A stretch of 55,163 nucleotides of DNA from Candidatus Gastranaerophilales bacterium (GTDB lineage Bacteria; Cyanobacteriota; Vampirovibrionia; Gastranaerophilales; Gastranaerophilaceae): assembly GCA_016287985.1 (NCBI GenBank), contig JAEEXX010000003.1, positions 1 through 55,163 of the forward strand, in the 5' to 3' direction. This document shows positions 1-8,171 of the stretch, in pieces (positions within the stretch are counted from its first letter, which is position 1; each line of letters begins with the position of its first letter). A program made the translations under genes and the position numbers. The notes beneath the pieces are model-generated. The model was not told the origin of the DNA. It did no database searches and was given only the letters and a program-made list of their open reading frames with translations.

Positions 1-250
1 ACCGCATTTCGTAAAATCGATTCCCCCCTCCTCGAGGGGCGGGGGAAATTACCGCCTTTGGTAAAATCGATTTACCCCTCCTCAAGGGGCGGGGGAAATT
101 ACCTCCGTTTGTAAAATCGATTTACCCCTCCCTCAAGTGGCGGGGGAAATTACCTTCGTTGGTAAAATCAATTTACCTCCCTCAAGGGGCGGGGGAAATT
201 ACCTCCGTTTGTAAAATAGATTTACCCCTCCCTCAAGGGGCGGGGGGACT
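1..250. repeat. Degenerate ~50-bp tandem repeat array (about 5 units, cut by the window edge)
   Basis: Five head-to-tail units start near 1, 51, 101, 152 and 201 and are 49-51 bp long. Each carries a GTAAAATCGATTTACC-like segment followed by a C-rich/G-rich hairpin (CCCCTCCTCAAGGGGCGGGG in unit 2). The units differ by point changes and one-base indels. The array stops about 15 bp short of the rnhB stop codon and probably continues to the left. The units are much richer in GC than their surroundings. There are no unique spacers, so this is not CRISPR. No credible coding frame was seen across it. Confidence 0.9.
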
Positions 251-264
251 TTTAATTCATCATA

Positions 265-900
265 TCATCTCAGTATCCTTTCAAAATGCTTCTTCAAGAA
301 AGATGGTCTGTGGTATGGCGAGATTCCATATTTGTCTATTGCCGATAAGTGCTCGGCTGTAAGATATCCTGCATTTTTTCTCCAATTGTACATTGGAAAT
401 TCTTCATCGAGTTTTTCCATGTATCTGTCACGGGTAACCTTTGCTAATATACTTGCCGCAGCAATTGATGCAGATTTTGAATCCCCTTTAATTATACATT
501 GTTGAGGATAGGGGTAACTTTTAATCAATTTGTTCCCGTCTACAAGAGTAAGGGTGTTATTTAATCCCTCATTTACACACGAGCATGCAAGGTTCATAGC
601 TTTTAATGAAGCATTCAGAATATTCAGTTTTTCAATATCTTCAACTTCTACACAAACAATTTTATTAACTGTATTGTTTTTTATGACATCATAAATTGAA
701 TCTCGCTTTTTAGGAGTAAGTTTTTTGGAATCATTCAGAATTGACAAATCATTTATCAATCCGTCAGTAATTTCGTTAAAATGTACAGCAGCGGCAAATA
801 CTCCGCCCGCACCTGGACCACGTCCTGCTTCATCAGTCCCGATAATTATTTTACCGAAGCTTTTGTCAAACTCAAAAAGATGTATTGAATTTTCCTGCAT
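265..900 (-). CDS. rnhB: Ribonuclease HII
   Basis: Cleaves the RNA strand of RNA-DNA hybrids and starts removal of misincorporated ribonucleotides in the cytoplasm. The 211-residue product has the family's usual length. The N-terminal GTDEAGRGP signature supplies D23 and E24; D121 (in TLVDGNK) and D140 (in IIKGDSKS) complete the expected acidic active site. The ATG at 900 fits the normal N-terminus. The gene diverges from prmA with only 42 bp between starts, so the two promoters must share that gap. The 3' end runs straight into the tandem repeat array. Confidence 0.96.
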   Translation of the reverse strand: MQENSIHLFEFDKSFGKIIIGTDEAGRGPGAGGVFAAAVHFNEITDGLINDLSILNDSKKLTPKKRDSIYDVIKNNTVNKIVCVEVEDIEKLNILNASLKAMNLACSCVNEGLNNTLTLVDGNKLIKSYPYPQQCIIKGDSKSASIAAASILAKVTRDRYMEKLDEEFPMYNWRKNAGYLTAEHLSAIDKYGISPYHRPSFLKKHFERILR

Positions 901-942
901 GATATAATCAGCTTATACTGTAATTAGGGAGTTGTCAAAGAT

Positions 943-1836
943 ATGAATAATTATTTCGAACTTGTTATTACAATTAATCCTACAATGGAGGATATTATTT
1001 CGGATATATTTTTTACCAACTTTGACTGTGAAGGAGTTGTTTTGGAAGAAGAAACATACAAAGATTTGGAGATGACTTCCACAACAAGGGGAAAATTGAG
1101 GGTGTTTCTAACTTCATATCCTGCGAATTTGAAAGAGATTCTTTCCACAGAACGAGAACTTATGAAATCAAGAGGATTAACGGATGAAGAATTGGGAAGC
1201 TGGGAAATTACTCTTGATGAAAAAGAGAATCAAGACTGGTCAAAAAAGTGGAAGGAAAAATGGACGGTTACCCATGTTACCGACAAGATTGCTGTAATTC
1301 CATCTTGGTTGGATTATGAACCAAAACAGAACGAAATCACTATAACTCTTGACCCCGGATGCGCTTTCGGAACCGGAACTCATCAAACGACGCAGCTTTG
1401 CATGAAAGCGCTGGAAAAATATCTTAAAAAAGGCGATTCTGTTGCAGATATAGGAACCGGATCAGGAATTCTTGCAATACTTGCCAAAAAACTTGGAGCA
1501 AGTAGAGTATATGGCTGTGATATTGATGAAACGGTTATAAATGTTTGCAGAGAAAATGCAGTGATAAATGGGGTTGAAGTCGCTTTTGAACTCAATACAG
1601 CTGATAAAATAACCGAACAGTATGATTTTGTCTGTGCAAATATTTTACATTTTGTGCTTGCAGAAATTATGGGCGACTTAAAAAATATTACAAAACCAAA
1701 CGGATTAATTTCGTTAAGTGGAATTTTAGATGAAAAAAAAGATATGGTGCTTGATGCAATAAGGAGAGAAAATTTGAAAATTATTGATACAATATCTCAA
1801 GACCAATGGATTTCTTATGTTGTACAAAAAGGCTAA
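943..1836 (+). CDS. prmA: Ribosomal protein L11 methyltransferase
   Basis: SAM-dependent methyltransferase that trimethylates ribosomal protein L11. The 297-residue length is typical. An N-terminal substrate-recognition domain with WSKKWKEKW is followed by the PrmA-typical DPGCAFGTGTHQTT and then SAM motif I ADIGTGSGILAIL (about 168-180). ANILHFVLAE matches the family's post-motif region. The ATG at 943 follows a Shine-Dalgarno-like AGGGAG (926-931). A -10-like TATAAT lies at 903-908 in the gap shared with rnhB. The gene stands alone; TspO follows 47 bp later with its own possible promoter. Confidence 0.96.
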   Translation: MNNYFELVITINPTMEDIISDIFFTNFDCEGVVLEEETYKDLEMTSTTRGKLRVFLTSYPANLKEILSTERELMKSRGLTDEELGSWEITLDEKENQDWSKKWKEKWTVTHVTDKIAVIPSWLDYEPKQNEITITLDPGCAFGTGTHQTTQLCMKALEKYLKKGDSVADIGTGSGILAILAKKLGASRVYGCDIDETVINVCRENAVINGVEVAFELNTADKITEQYDFVCANILHFVLAEIMGDLKNITKPNGLISLSGILDEKKDMVLDAIRRENLKIIDTISQDQWISYVVQKG

Positions 1837-1840
1837 ATAT

Positions 1841-1867
1841 TTGGAAGAATGAAATAAATTGTATAAT
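1841..1867 (+). promoter_or_regulatory. Possible sigma70-type promoter of the TspO gene
   Basis: TTGGAA at 1841-1846 and TATAAT at 1862-1867 are separated by 15 bp, a little short of the optimum. The -10 ends 16 bp before the ATG at 1884. Confidence 0.4.
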
Positions 1868-1883
1868 CATTTAGAATTCTAAT

Positions 1884-2273
1884 ATGATAGATTTGAACTG
1901 GTATTCTACTCTTAATTTACCGCCCTTAAATCCGCCGTCGTGGATTTTTGCTCCGGCATGGACAGCTTTATATACAACAATTTTTATATCGTTAATTTTG
2001 TTCATAATAAAAAGAACGGAGACACCTAAAGTTCTCGGTTATGTTCTGTTTTTTGCACAAATTCTTTTAAACCTCGGCTGGACCCCAGTATTTTTTACTT
2101 TTCATAAAATCGGATTGGCATTGGCAATATTAATCCTTATGGATATTTTGGTATATTTTAATATAAAAGAATTTTATAAAATATCCAAAAAATCCGCATA
2201 CTTTTTGATACCATATTTTTTATGGATAATATTTGCAACATACCTAAATGCAGGTATATTGGTTTTAAATTAG
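1884..2273 (+). CDS. TspO/MBR-family tryptophan-rich membrane protein, lacking TM1
   Basis: TspO proteins bind porphyrins and cholesterol-like ligands and act in tetrapyrrole or stress signalling. The family core is clear: WYSTLNLPPLNPPSWIFAP then AWTALY, the later LNLGWTPVFF, and a closing segment with YLNAGI. Usual members have about 150-160 residues and five helices. This one has 129 and starts directly at the WY motif, so the first helix is missing and four hydrophobic segments remain (about 27-47, 53-75, 78-100, 104-127). No earlier in-frame start was found in the 47-bp upstream gap. A truncated but expressed form is likely; a sequencing error upstream cannot be excluded. Confidence 0.85.
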   Translation: MIDLNWYSTLNLPPLNPPSWIFAPAWTALYTTIFISLILFIIKRTETPKVLGYVLFFAQILLNLGWTPVFFTFHKIGLALAILILMDILVYFNIKEFYKISKKSAYFLIPYFLWIIFATYLNAGILVLN

Positions 2274-2328
2274 CCTAAGTATTTAATTGCATAGTTTGTC
2301 CCTGAATTCTGTTAAGAAATTTTACAAT

Positions 2329-2357
2329 TTGAAACTTTTAAATATATAATATATTAT
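2329..2357 (+). promoter_or_regulatory. Probable promoter of the fliFGHI operon
   Basis: TTGAAA (2329-2334) and TATTAT (2352-2357) are separated by 17 bp, about 28 bp before the fliF ATG. Other TATAAT-like strings nearby (2345-2350) have worse spacing. No sigma28 or sigma54 consensus was seen. Confidence 0.5.
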
Positions 2358-2385
2358 TTAAATTGGATAGTTATGCGGGGAGACA

Positions 2386-3933
2386 ATGGAAAATAATTAC
2401 TTTGCACTGCTGGCGAATGATGTAAAAAAACTATGGAATGGTTTGGATGACGGGCAAAAGCTCGGTATGCTTGCCTTGATTGTTGTAACCATCGTAGCTG
2501 CGACTTTTTTCTTATCTAAAGCGATGGAACCTGATTGGGTTGTTTTATATTCAGATTTAAATGAAGTAAATGCATTAACCATCGTCGAGAATATGAAGAA
2601 AAACGGATATCAATATAAAATTTCAGAAGATAAAAAGTCAATTCTTGTGCCGTCAAATATTCGTGATGACATGAGGGTTTTTGTAGCTGAAAATGATTTG
2701 ATAAAAAACGGTGACACCGGTTTTGAATTATTGGATGATATGCAGCTCGGTTCTACAGATTTTAAAAACAAGCTCACAAAACAGAGAATCTTTCAGGGTG
2801 AGATTACCCGTGCAATAGAAAGAATTCAGGGAATCAGATACGCAAAAGTACAATTGGCTGAACCGGAACGCTCGATTTTCGAAGATACTGATGAAAAGCC
2901 AACAGCATCGGTCATGCTCGTTTTGGAGCCGGGGTATAAGTTAAAAAGCTCTCAGGTAAAAGCCGTTAAAAATTTGGTGGCATATTCCGTTCCGAGGATG
3001 ACCCCTGAACAAGTATTTATTACTGACCAAAACGGTAATGTACTTTCCGATGAAACATCCAAAAATTCAACCGATATGGAGAGTTTTAAATCTAATCTTG
3101 AAAAACAAACTGCCAAAAAAGTCGCTGACGTACTTGAAAAAATAGTCGGTAAAGGTAATGTTTCCGTTCAGGTTAACGCTGATATCGATTTTAATTCCGC
3201 TAAGTCTACAATTGAAAGCTATATACCGGTTGAAGAAGGTAAAAATCAAGGAGTTCTTGTAAGTTCTCAGACTGAAGTTGAAACTTATGAAAATCCGAAT
3301 TTGGTGCCGAATTCGACAATTGTAAATCAAAGGAACTTAAATTATTCAAAGCAAAAAACTGCGATGAATTATAATGTAACTAAGGAAGTTAAACAAGTTA
3401 TATACGCACCCGGAACTGTGAAAAGACTTTCTATCGCAGTCGCTGTTAATAAGATACTCACAGATTCCGAGAAGGATGAACTTAAGAACTTGGTACTCTC
3501 GGCTTCCGGAGTGGATTATTCGAGAGGCGATGTGATATCTGTTTCAGGCTTACAGTTTGAGGGAGCAACAAATGATAGAAAGACTACTATCGAATTAACA
3601 AAACAGTACCAGCAAGAACAGATAATTGACTTGATTGTTTCTTCAGTTATGCCACTTCTAGTTGTATTCTTACTTGGATTGTTCGCTCTTATGATAATTA
3701 AGGGATTTATTTCAAGGATACCTGTAAGAAAAGTCGAAAAACATGTTCCTGAAAAATTACCTATAAAACAGTCTGAAGAAGAAGAAGAAATTGCAGAAGT
3801 AGCACCAAAGATTGAATTTAACAAAAAAGAAATTGCTTCGCAAAAGGAACAGAATATAATAGAAATTAATGAGGCAGTAATGGCGTCGCCTGAAGATGCA
3901 GCGAAACTATTGACATCATTTATAAGAGAATAG
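2386..3933 (+). CDS. fliF: Flagellar MS-ring protein FliF
   Basis: Forms the inner-membrane MS ring, the base on which the rotor and export gate assemble. Two membrane helices (about 27-46 and 414-440) flank a periplasmic region with the ring-building domains. The YAKVQLAEPERSIF and ARI-like repeats match FliF. The cytoplasmic C-terminus ends in EAVMASPEDAAKLLTSFIRE, the expected FliG-binding helix. At 515 residues it is within the family range. The start is preceded by GGGGAG (2377-2382). First gene of fliF-fliG-fliH-fliI. The stop codon overlaps a perfect AGGAGG (3932-3937) that now lies 95 bp before fliG because of an intervening repeat. Confidence 0.96.
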   Translation: MENNYFALLANDVKKLWNGLDDGQKLGMLALIVVTIVAATFFLSKAMEPDWVVLYSDLNEVNALTIVENMKKNGYQYKISEDKKSILVPSNIRDDMRVFVAENDLIKNGDTGFELLDDMQLGSTDFKNKLTKQRIFQGEITRAIERIQGIRYAKVQLAEPERSIFEDTDEKPTASVMLVLEPGYKLKSSQVKAVKNLVAYSVPRMTPEQVFITDQNGNVLSDETSKNSTDMESFKSNLEKQTAKKVADVLEKIVGKGNVSVQVNADIDFNSAKSTIESYIPVEEGKNQGVLVSSQTEVETYENPNLVPNSTIVNQRNLNYSKQKTAMNYNVTKEVKQVIYAPGTVKRLSIAVAVNKILTDSEKDELKNLVLSASGVDYSRGDVISVSGLQFEGATNDRKTTIELTKQYQQEQIIDLIVSSVMPLLVVFLLGLFALMIIKGFISRIPVRKVEKHVPEKLPIKQSEEEEEIAEVAPKIEFNKKEIASQKEQNIIEINEAVMASPEDAAKLLTSFIRE

Positions 3934-3942
3934 GAGGAAACG

Positions 3943-4026
3943 GTTAATAAGCACTAAGTTAATAAGTTAATAAGAAAATTTTAGAAACACTTATTTACTT
4001 ATCCACTTATTTACTTATTCACTTAA
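3943..4026. repeat. Inverted octamer-repeat element between fliF and fliG
   Basis: The left arm (3943-3974) is built of GTTAATAA-type octamers (AGTTAATA AGTTAATA). The right arm (3988-4026) is the diverged inverse, ACTTATTT/ACTTATCC/ACTTATTT/ACTTATTC. By eye about 24 of the last 28 base pairs of the arms can form, with one bulge, around an AAAATTTT centre. It lies between AGGAGG (3932-3937) and the fliG ATG (4033). The same octamer makes up the element at 16439-16586, so this is a repeat family rather than a one-off palindrome. Confidence 0.85.
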
Positions 4027-4032
4027 AGACAA

Positions 4033-5082
4033 ATGGGTATAGAAGAAATCAAAAAGGCTAAAGAAGAAGAGAAAAAGACCTTTAAGCGGCCGAGCCAAAA
4101 AGTTGCGGCATTATTGATTGCATTGGGGCCGGCTACTGCTTCCGAAATACTTAAAAACATAAAAGATGAAGATTTACTCGAACAAATAACATTAGACATT
4201 GCGAATCTGGGTAAAGTTTCTGATGACGAAATGAGCGATGTTTTAAATGAATTTAAAACCGTATTTCAAGCAAAAAATTATATCACCCAAGGCGGTACTG
4301 CTTATGCGAAACAACTTTTGGCGCAAGCTTATGGTGAAACTGAAGCTGCTCAAATGCTCGAAAAAGTAAATTCCATGGTTAATACAAATCCTTTTTACTT
4401 TTTAAATGAAGCAGATCCTTCCCAACTTGCAAACACTTTCGCATCAGAGAATCCTCAACTTCTAGCTTTAATTTTAGCGTATTTGAGGCCAGAACTTGCC
4501 GCTCAGGTCATGTCATTCTTACCTCCTGATGTTCAAGCAGTTGTATCTATGCGTATAGCTGACATGACACCTACGAATCCGGAAATTCTTACTACAATTG
4601 AAGATATTGTTCAAAGGAAATTCTCATCATTACTTGTTCAAGACTTTTCTGCTGCCGGAGGTGTAGAGGCCCTTGCTAATATACTTAACTGCTGTGACAG
4701 AGGTACAGAAAAAAATATCATGGAATGGCTTGATATTGAAAATCAACAAATGGCACAAGAAGTTCGTGATTTAATGTTTGTATTTGAAGATATTATTATC
4801 CTTGACGATAGAAGCATCCAAAGACTTCTTAGAGAAATCGAAACAAAGGTTCTTGCACTTGCACTTAAAGGAACAAAAGAAGAAATCAAAGACAAAATCT
4901 TCAAAAATATGTCTGAAAGAGCACAACAAATGCTTAAAGATGATATGGAATACTTGGGGCCGGTTCGTGCTAAGGAAGTTCAAGAAGCCCAAACGAGTAT
5001 TGTTAATGCAATCAGAACACTGGAAGCTACCGGTGAAATCACTATTACCCGTGCAAGTATTGAGGACGAATTAATTGAGTAA
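4033..5082 (+). CDS. fliG: Flagellar motor switch protein FliG
   Basis: Rotor protein that couples stator torque to rotation and binds FliF and FliM. All three domains are present in 349 residues: an N-terminal domain starting at KVAALLIALG (about 23-32), a middle domain with ENPQ at 139-142 in place of the usual EHPQ, and a C-terminal torque domain with LDDRSIQRLLREI (257-269) keeping the charged residues that face the stator. The ATG at 4033 is the only sensible start, yet no Shine-Dalgarno lies directly before it; AGGAGG sits 95 bp upstream beyond the inverted repeat. The 3' end overlaps fliH by 8 bp. Confidence 0.96.
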   Translation: MGIEEIKKAKEEEKKTFKRPSQKVAALLIALGPATASEILKNIKDEDLLEQITLDIANLGKVSDDEMSDVLNEFKTVFQAKNYITQGGTAYAKQLLAQAYGETEAAQMLEKVNSMVNTNPFYFLNEADPSQLANTFASENPQLLALILAYLRPELAAQVMSFLPPDVQAVVSMRIADMTPTNPEILTTIEDIVQRKFSSLLVQDFSAAGGVEALANILNCCDRGTEKNIMEWLDIENQQMAQEVRDLMFVFEDIIILDDRSIQRLLREIETKVLALALKGTKEEIKDKIFKNMSERAQQMLKDDMEYLGPVRAKEVQEAQTSIVNAIRTLEATGEITITRASIEDELIE

Positions 5083-5824
5083 CAGAATTAAAAGCGGTGA
5101 AATTCAGATAGGAAACAACTACGTTCTGCCTATTGAGCAGTCTAATGTGACGCGTCAAGAAGCAAAAGTAAAAAAAATTATCGAAGAAACTGATGCAATG
5201 GCTCAGAAAATTATTGACGGTGCAGAGAATAAATCACAAATTATCGTTAGCACAGCTAATACCGAAGCTGAAAGAATTATTGAAGAATCCAGAAAAAAAG
5301 CTCAAGCTGACTATGATGAAGTAAAACAACAAGGCTATACTGAGGGTTTTGAAAAAGGTGTTCAGGATGGATTGGAAAAATTTAAACAAGATGCCAATGA
5401 AGCATTGAAATCTCTGGAAACATTATCATCTGCCACATTTGATATAAAAAAAAATATAATAGATTCTGCAACGCTCGATATTGTTGAATTGGTCTCTGCA
5501 ATTGCAAGTAAAGTTTGTCATATAAAATTTGACGATGAAATTTTACATAAAATTACCATAGATGCCATAAAAGAGCTTAATGAAAAAGAAAATATTACAA
5601 TAATTGTTAATCCGCAGCTTGTAGAAAATATAAGTTCTATGGTTGAAAATTTCAAAGAAGAGATACCCAAATTGGAATCCGTTAAAATAGTTGAAGATAA
5701 TTCTGTATCTCCAGACGGTGTAATAGTAGAAACATTGAGTACACGTCTTGATTCCAGAATATCAACAAGAATAGCTGAAATTTCACGTAACATGCTTATG
5801 GGTGCCGATGATGAGTTGGAATAA
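5075..5824 (+). CDS. fliH: Flagellar assembly protein FliH (export ATPase regulator)
   Basis: Peripheral stalk-like partner of the FliI ATPase in the flagellar type III export apparatus. The 249-residue product has a long charged coiled coil (about 25-125, with GFEKGVQDGLEKF) and a C-terminal globular part (about 130-245) that resembles FliH/V-ATPase E, including DNSVSPDGVIVET. A TTG start is proposed at 5075, preceded by GAGG (5062-5065) and overlapping fliG by 8 bp. No in-frame ATG occurs before the coiled coil. Position between fliG and fliI supports the call, since sequence identity in this family is low. Confidence 0.88.
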   Translation: MSNRIKSGEIQIGNNYVLPIEQSNVTRQEAKVKKIIEETDAMAQKIIDGAENKSQIIVSTANTEAERIIEESRKKAQADYDEVKQQGYTEGFEKGVQDGLEKFKQDANEALKSLETLSSATFDIKKNIIDSATLDIVELVSAIASKVCHIKFDDEILHKITIDAIKELNEKENITIIVNPQLVENISSMVENFKEEIPKLESVKIVEDNSVSPDGVIVETLSTRLDSRISTRIAEISRNMLMGADDELE

Positions 5825-7133
5825 AGATAAGTATTTAGAAATAATTGAAAAAACTGAAACCATTAAGCAAATCGGCAAAATTACCGAAATTATAGGCCTT
5901 ACTATTGAGGCTGACGGCCCTAAATCATCTATTGGAGATTTGTGTTATATATATAATACTTATGGAGAAAAGCCGACAATGGCAGAAGTTGTAGGTTTTA
6001 AAAAGGACAGAATTCTTCTTATGCCTCTGGCGTCTCCTGATGGAATATGTCCAGGTGCTATGGTGATTAATACAGGCGACGCAATGAAAATAGGCGTTGG
6101 AAATCAACTTATAGGGCGTGTTTTGAACGGATTGGGCGAGCCTATAGATACTCTCGGTGAAATAAGGTTTTCGGAATATCGTTCGACCTCAGCTGAAGCA
6201 ATTAACCCATTAAGAAGAAAACGGATATCCGAGCCTCTTGCTCTTGGTATTCGAGCTGTAGACGGATTCGCTACGGTAGGTAAAGGGCAAAGAATGGGTA
6301 TTTTTGCAGGTTCAGGTGTAGGAAAAAGCACTACTCTCGGTATGATGGCAAAAAACACTTCAGCAGATTTAAATGTTATAGCTCTAATAGGCGAACGAGG
6401 CCGTGAGGTAAAGGAATTCATCGAAGAAATTCTTGGAGCAGAAGGCATGAAACGATCTATAGTTGTTGCTGCCACGTCAGAACAACCATCATTAGTTAAA
6501 ATAAAAGCAGCTTTTGTTGCAACAACAATAGCCGAATACTTCAGAGATAAAGGTATGGATGTCCTTTTTATGTTGGACTCCGTTACCCGTATTGCAATGG
6601 CGCAAAGAGAAGTCGGATTGGCTATAGGAGAACCTCCCGCTACGAGGGGGTATACACCATCCGTATTTGCCATGATGCCAAAACTTATGGAAAGGGCCGG
6701 AACTACAGAAAACGGCACAATCACAGCATTATATACTGTACTTGTGGAAGGGGATGATTTCAATGAGCCGATTTCAGATACCGCAAGGAGCATCCTTGAT
6801 GGCCATATTGTGTTATCGAGAGCATTAGCTCATAAAAATCATTATCCGGCAGTAGATGTTTTACAGTCACTTAGCCGTGTTATGGGGGATGTGACAACTC
6901 AAGAGCATCGTGACGCAGCGGGGACATTGAGGAACCTCCTTGCCGTATTTTCTAAAAATGAGGATTTAATAAATATAGGAGCTTATGTTTCAGGCTCTGA
7001 CCCTGCATGTGATAAAGCAATATCTATGATGAATGATATAAATGCGTTCCTTAGACAATCAACCAAAGACAAAATAAGTTATAACGACACAATAGATACA
7101 ATATTGCAACTTGGACATATGGCAAAAACCTAA
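5802..7133 (+). CDS. fliI: Flagellum-specific export ATPase FliI
   Basis: Hexameric ATPase that feeds substrates to the flagellar export gate. Walker A is GSGVGKST (about 170-177), followed by ALIGERGREVKEF and a Walker B region VLFMLDSVTR, all characteristic of FliI/F1-beta. The full-length frame begins at a GTG (5802) inside the fliH 3' end; ATGs at 5808 and 5811 are equally possible and change only 2-3 residues. The last gene of the operon: the next gene is convergent, and no FliJ-like coiled-coil gene follows. Confidence 0.96.
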   Translation: MPMMSWNKDKYLEIIEKTETIKQIGKITEIIGLTIEADGPKSSIGDLCYIYNTYGEKPTMAEVVGFKKDRILLMPLASPDGICPGAMVINTGDAMKIGVGNQLIGRVLNGLGEPIDTLGEIRFSEYRSTSAEAINPLRRKRISEPLALGIRAVDGFATVGKGQRMGIFAGSGVGKSTTLGMMAKNTSADLNVIALIGERGREVKEFIEEILGAEGMKRSIVVAATSEQPSLVKIKAAFVATTIAEYFRDKGMDVLFMLDSVTRIAMAQREVGLAIGEPPATRGYTPSVFAMMPKLMERAGTTENGTITALYTVLVEGDDFNEPISDTARSILDGHIVLSRALAHKNHYPAVDVLQSLSRVMGDVTTQEHRDAAGTLRNLLAVFSKNEDLINIGAYVSGSDPACDKAISMMNDINAFLRQSTKDKISYNDTIDTILQLGHMAKT

Positions 7134-7154
7134 ATTATACACGTTTACCAAACA

Positions 7155-7730
7155 CTAGTTAGCATAATTTGCAGTATACAGATTTTCCTCTTCAGAACGT
7201 TTCCTCTCAAGCTGAATTTGGTTATCTTTTACTATTTCATGCAATTGGTTTATATTTTGCTCTAAACCCACCAAAATTTGTTCCGCATAAACAGAAGCGC
7301 TATCCTTCATTCTTGATGCTTCGTCCATAGCTTGGCTTCTTACTGCATTAGCTTCATCATAAGCCTTACGCTTAATTTCTTCGCAATCACTTATAACTTG
7401 TTCTTTAATTTTCTCAGCTTCTCTTTGTACCGCTTTAAGCAAATCCGATTCACTAAGTATCCTGCCTGCTTCGGCCTGAGCTTCAGAAATAGTTTTTTCT
7501 GCCTTTTGCTGAGCTTCATATTGAAGTTCATCTCTTCTTCTCAAAAGAGCACGAGCCTCTTTTACCTCATCCGGAAGTGCCGCATATAGTTTATCTAAGA
7601 TGTTAACCACGGTATCTTTTTTTACTATTGCCAAATTACTCAAAAGCGGAAAGCCCTTGTCCAATGCTTCTTCCAATTCATTCATTAAACCGTATATAAC
7701 GTCTTGTTGTGAACCCATTTCATACTCCAT
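7155..7730 (-). CDS. Coiled-coil protein, DivIVA/SepIVA- or AtpF-like
   Basis: A 191-residue, highly charged, almost entirely helical protein. The central stretch (about 65-150) is an Ala/Glu/Lys-rich heptad region (QQKAEKTISEAQAEAGRI, then EAEKIKEQVI), the pattern of DivIVA-like cell-pole or septum scaffolds and of ATP synthase b subunits. There is no N-terminal membrane helix, which argues against a true b subunit. The start is ambiguous: ATG at 7730 (MEYE) or ATG at 7718 (MGSQQ), the latter with GGAG six bases before it. It converges on fliI and precedes no flagellar gene, so a role as FliJ is unlikely. The family assignment is an inference from composition. Confidence 0.7.
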   Translation of the reverse strand: MEYEMGSQQDVIYGLMNELEEALDKGFPLLSNLAIVKKDTVVNILDKLYAALPDEVKEARALLRRRDELQYEAQQKAEKTISEAQAEAGRILSESDLLKAVQREAEKIKEQVISDCEEIKRKAYDEANAVRSQAMDEASRMKDSASVYAEQILVGLEQNINQLHEIVKDNQIQLERKRSEEENLYTANYAN

Positions 7731-7794
7731 TTATTCTATGATAGTTAATAGAATTGTACAATAAATAATCCCAAAAAGTCAATTCAAAATAATA

Positions 7795-8169
7795 TCAGTT
7801 AAGCAATTCCGGATAACTTTTTGCAATATATGTTTCTTCTTGATCAACGGACTGAACAATATCTTTAGACAAACGAGAAACCTCATCAAAATTTACTGCA
7901 TACAATGATTTAATGAAGAATGGATTAATTTTTATATTCCTTATCAAGCTGTCGTACAACTTATATACAACAACATTTCTGTCTTTGCCGCCATGTTGTT
8001 TAAACTTTTTTAGCAAAGCTGGGAACGCTATATCTATACAACACAATATGTCATCTATTCGTTGCTTATCAACAATCATAATATTACCAAAAGTAAATAA
8101 AGACTGCGTTTCTACCGTTTTAACCAGTTTGCTAAAATAAGTTTTAAATTCTTCATTTTGTGATTCCAT
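7795..8169 (-). CDS. Hypothetical protein (124 aa)
   Basis: Not recognised. A small soluble protein without a signal peptide or membrane segment. A polar N-terminus (MESQNEEFKTYF) is followed by mixed helix-like stretches including LLKKFKQHGGKDRNVVVYKL. The start has a good Shine-Dalgarno (AGAGG) and lies 2 bp after the rpe stop, so it is almost certainly translated from the rpe transcript. The tight coupling suggests a real gene. Confidence 0.8.
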   Translation of the reverse strand: MESQNEEFKTYFSKLVKTVETQSLFTFGNIMIVDKQRIDDILCCIDIAFPALLKKFKQHGGKDRNVVVYKLYDSLIRNIKINPFFIKSLYAVNFDEVSRLSKDIVQSVDQEETYIAKSYPELLN

Positions 8170-8171
8170 TA

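Noticed and set aside
1-250. CRISPR array
   Set aside because: Units follow head to tail at about 50 bp without unique spacers, are degenerate throughout, and no cas genes are nearby.
4778-5074. 98-residue open frame within fliG
   Set aside because: It lies entirely inside fliG in another frame, has a skewed Lys/Leu-rich composition and no ribosome site; FliG is certain here.
6104-6793. 229-residue open frame opposite fliI
   Set aside because: Antisense shadow of the ATPase core; low-complexity Ser/Ile composition, no start signal.
7155-7730. ATP synthase b subunit or FliJ
   Set aside because: No membrane helix as in AtpF, and the gene is convergent to fliI, not downstream of it; only coiled-coil composition is shared.
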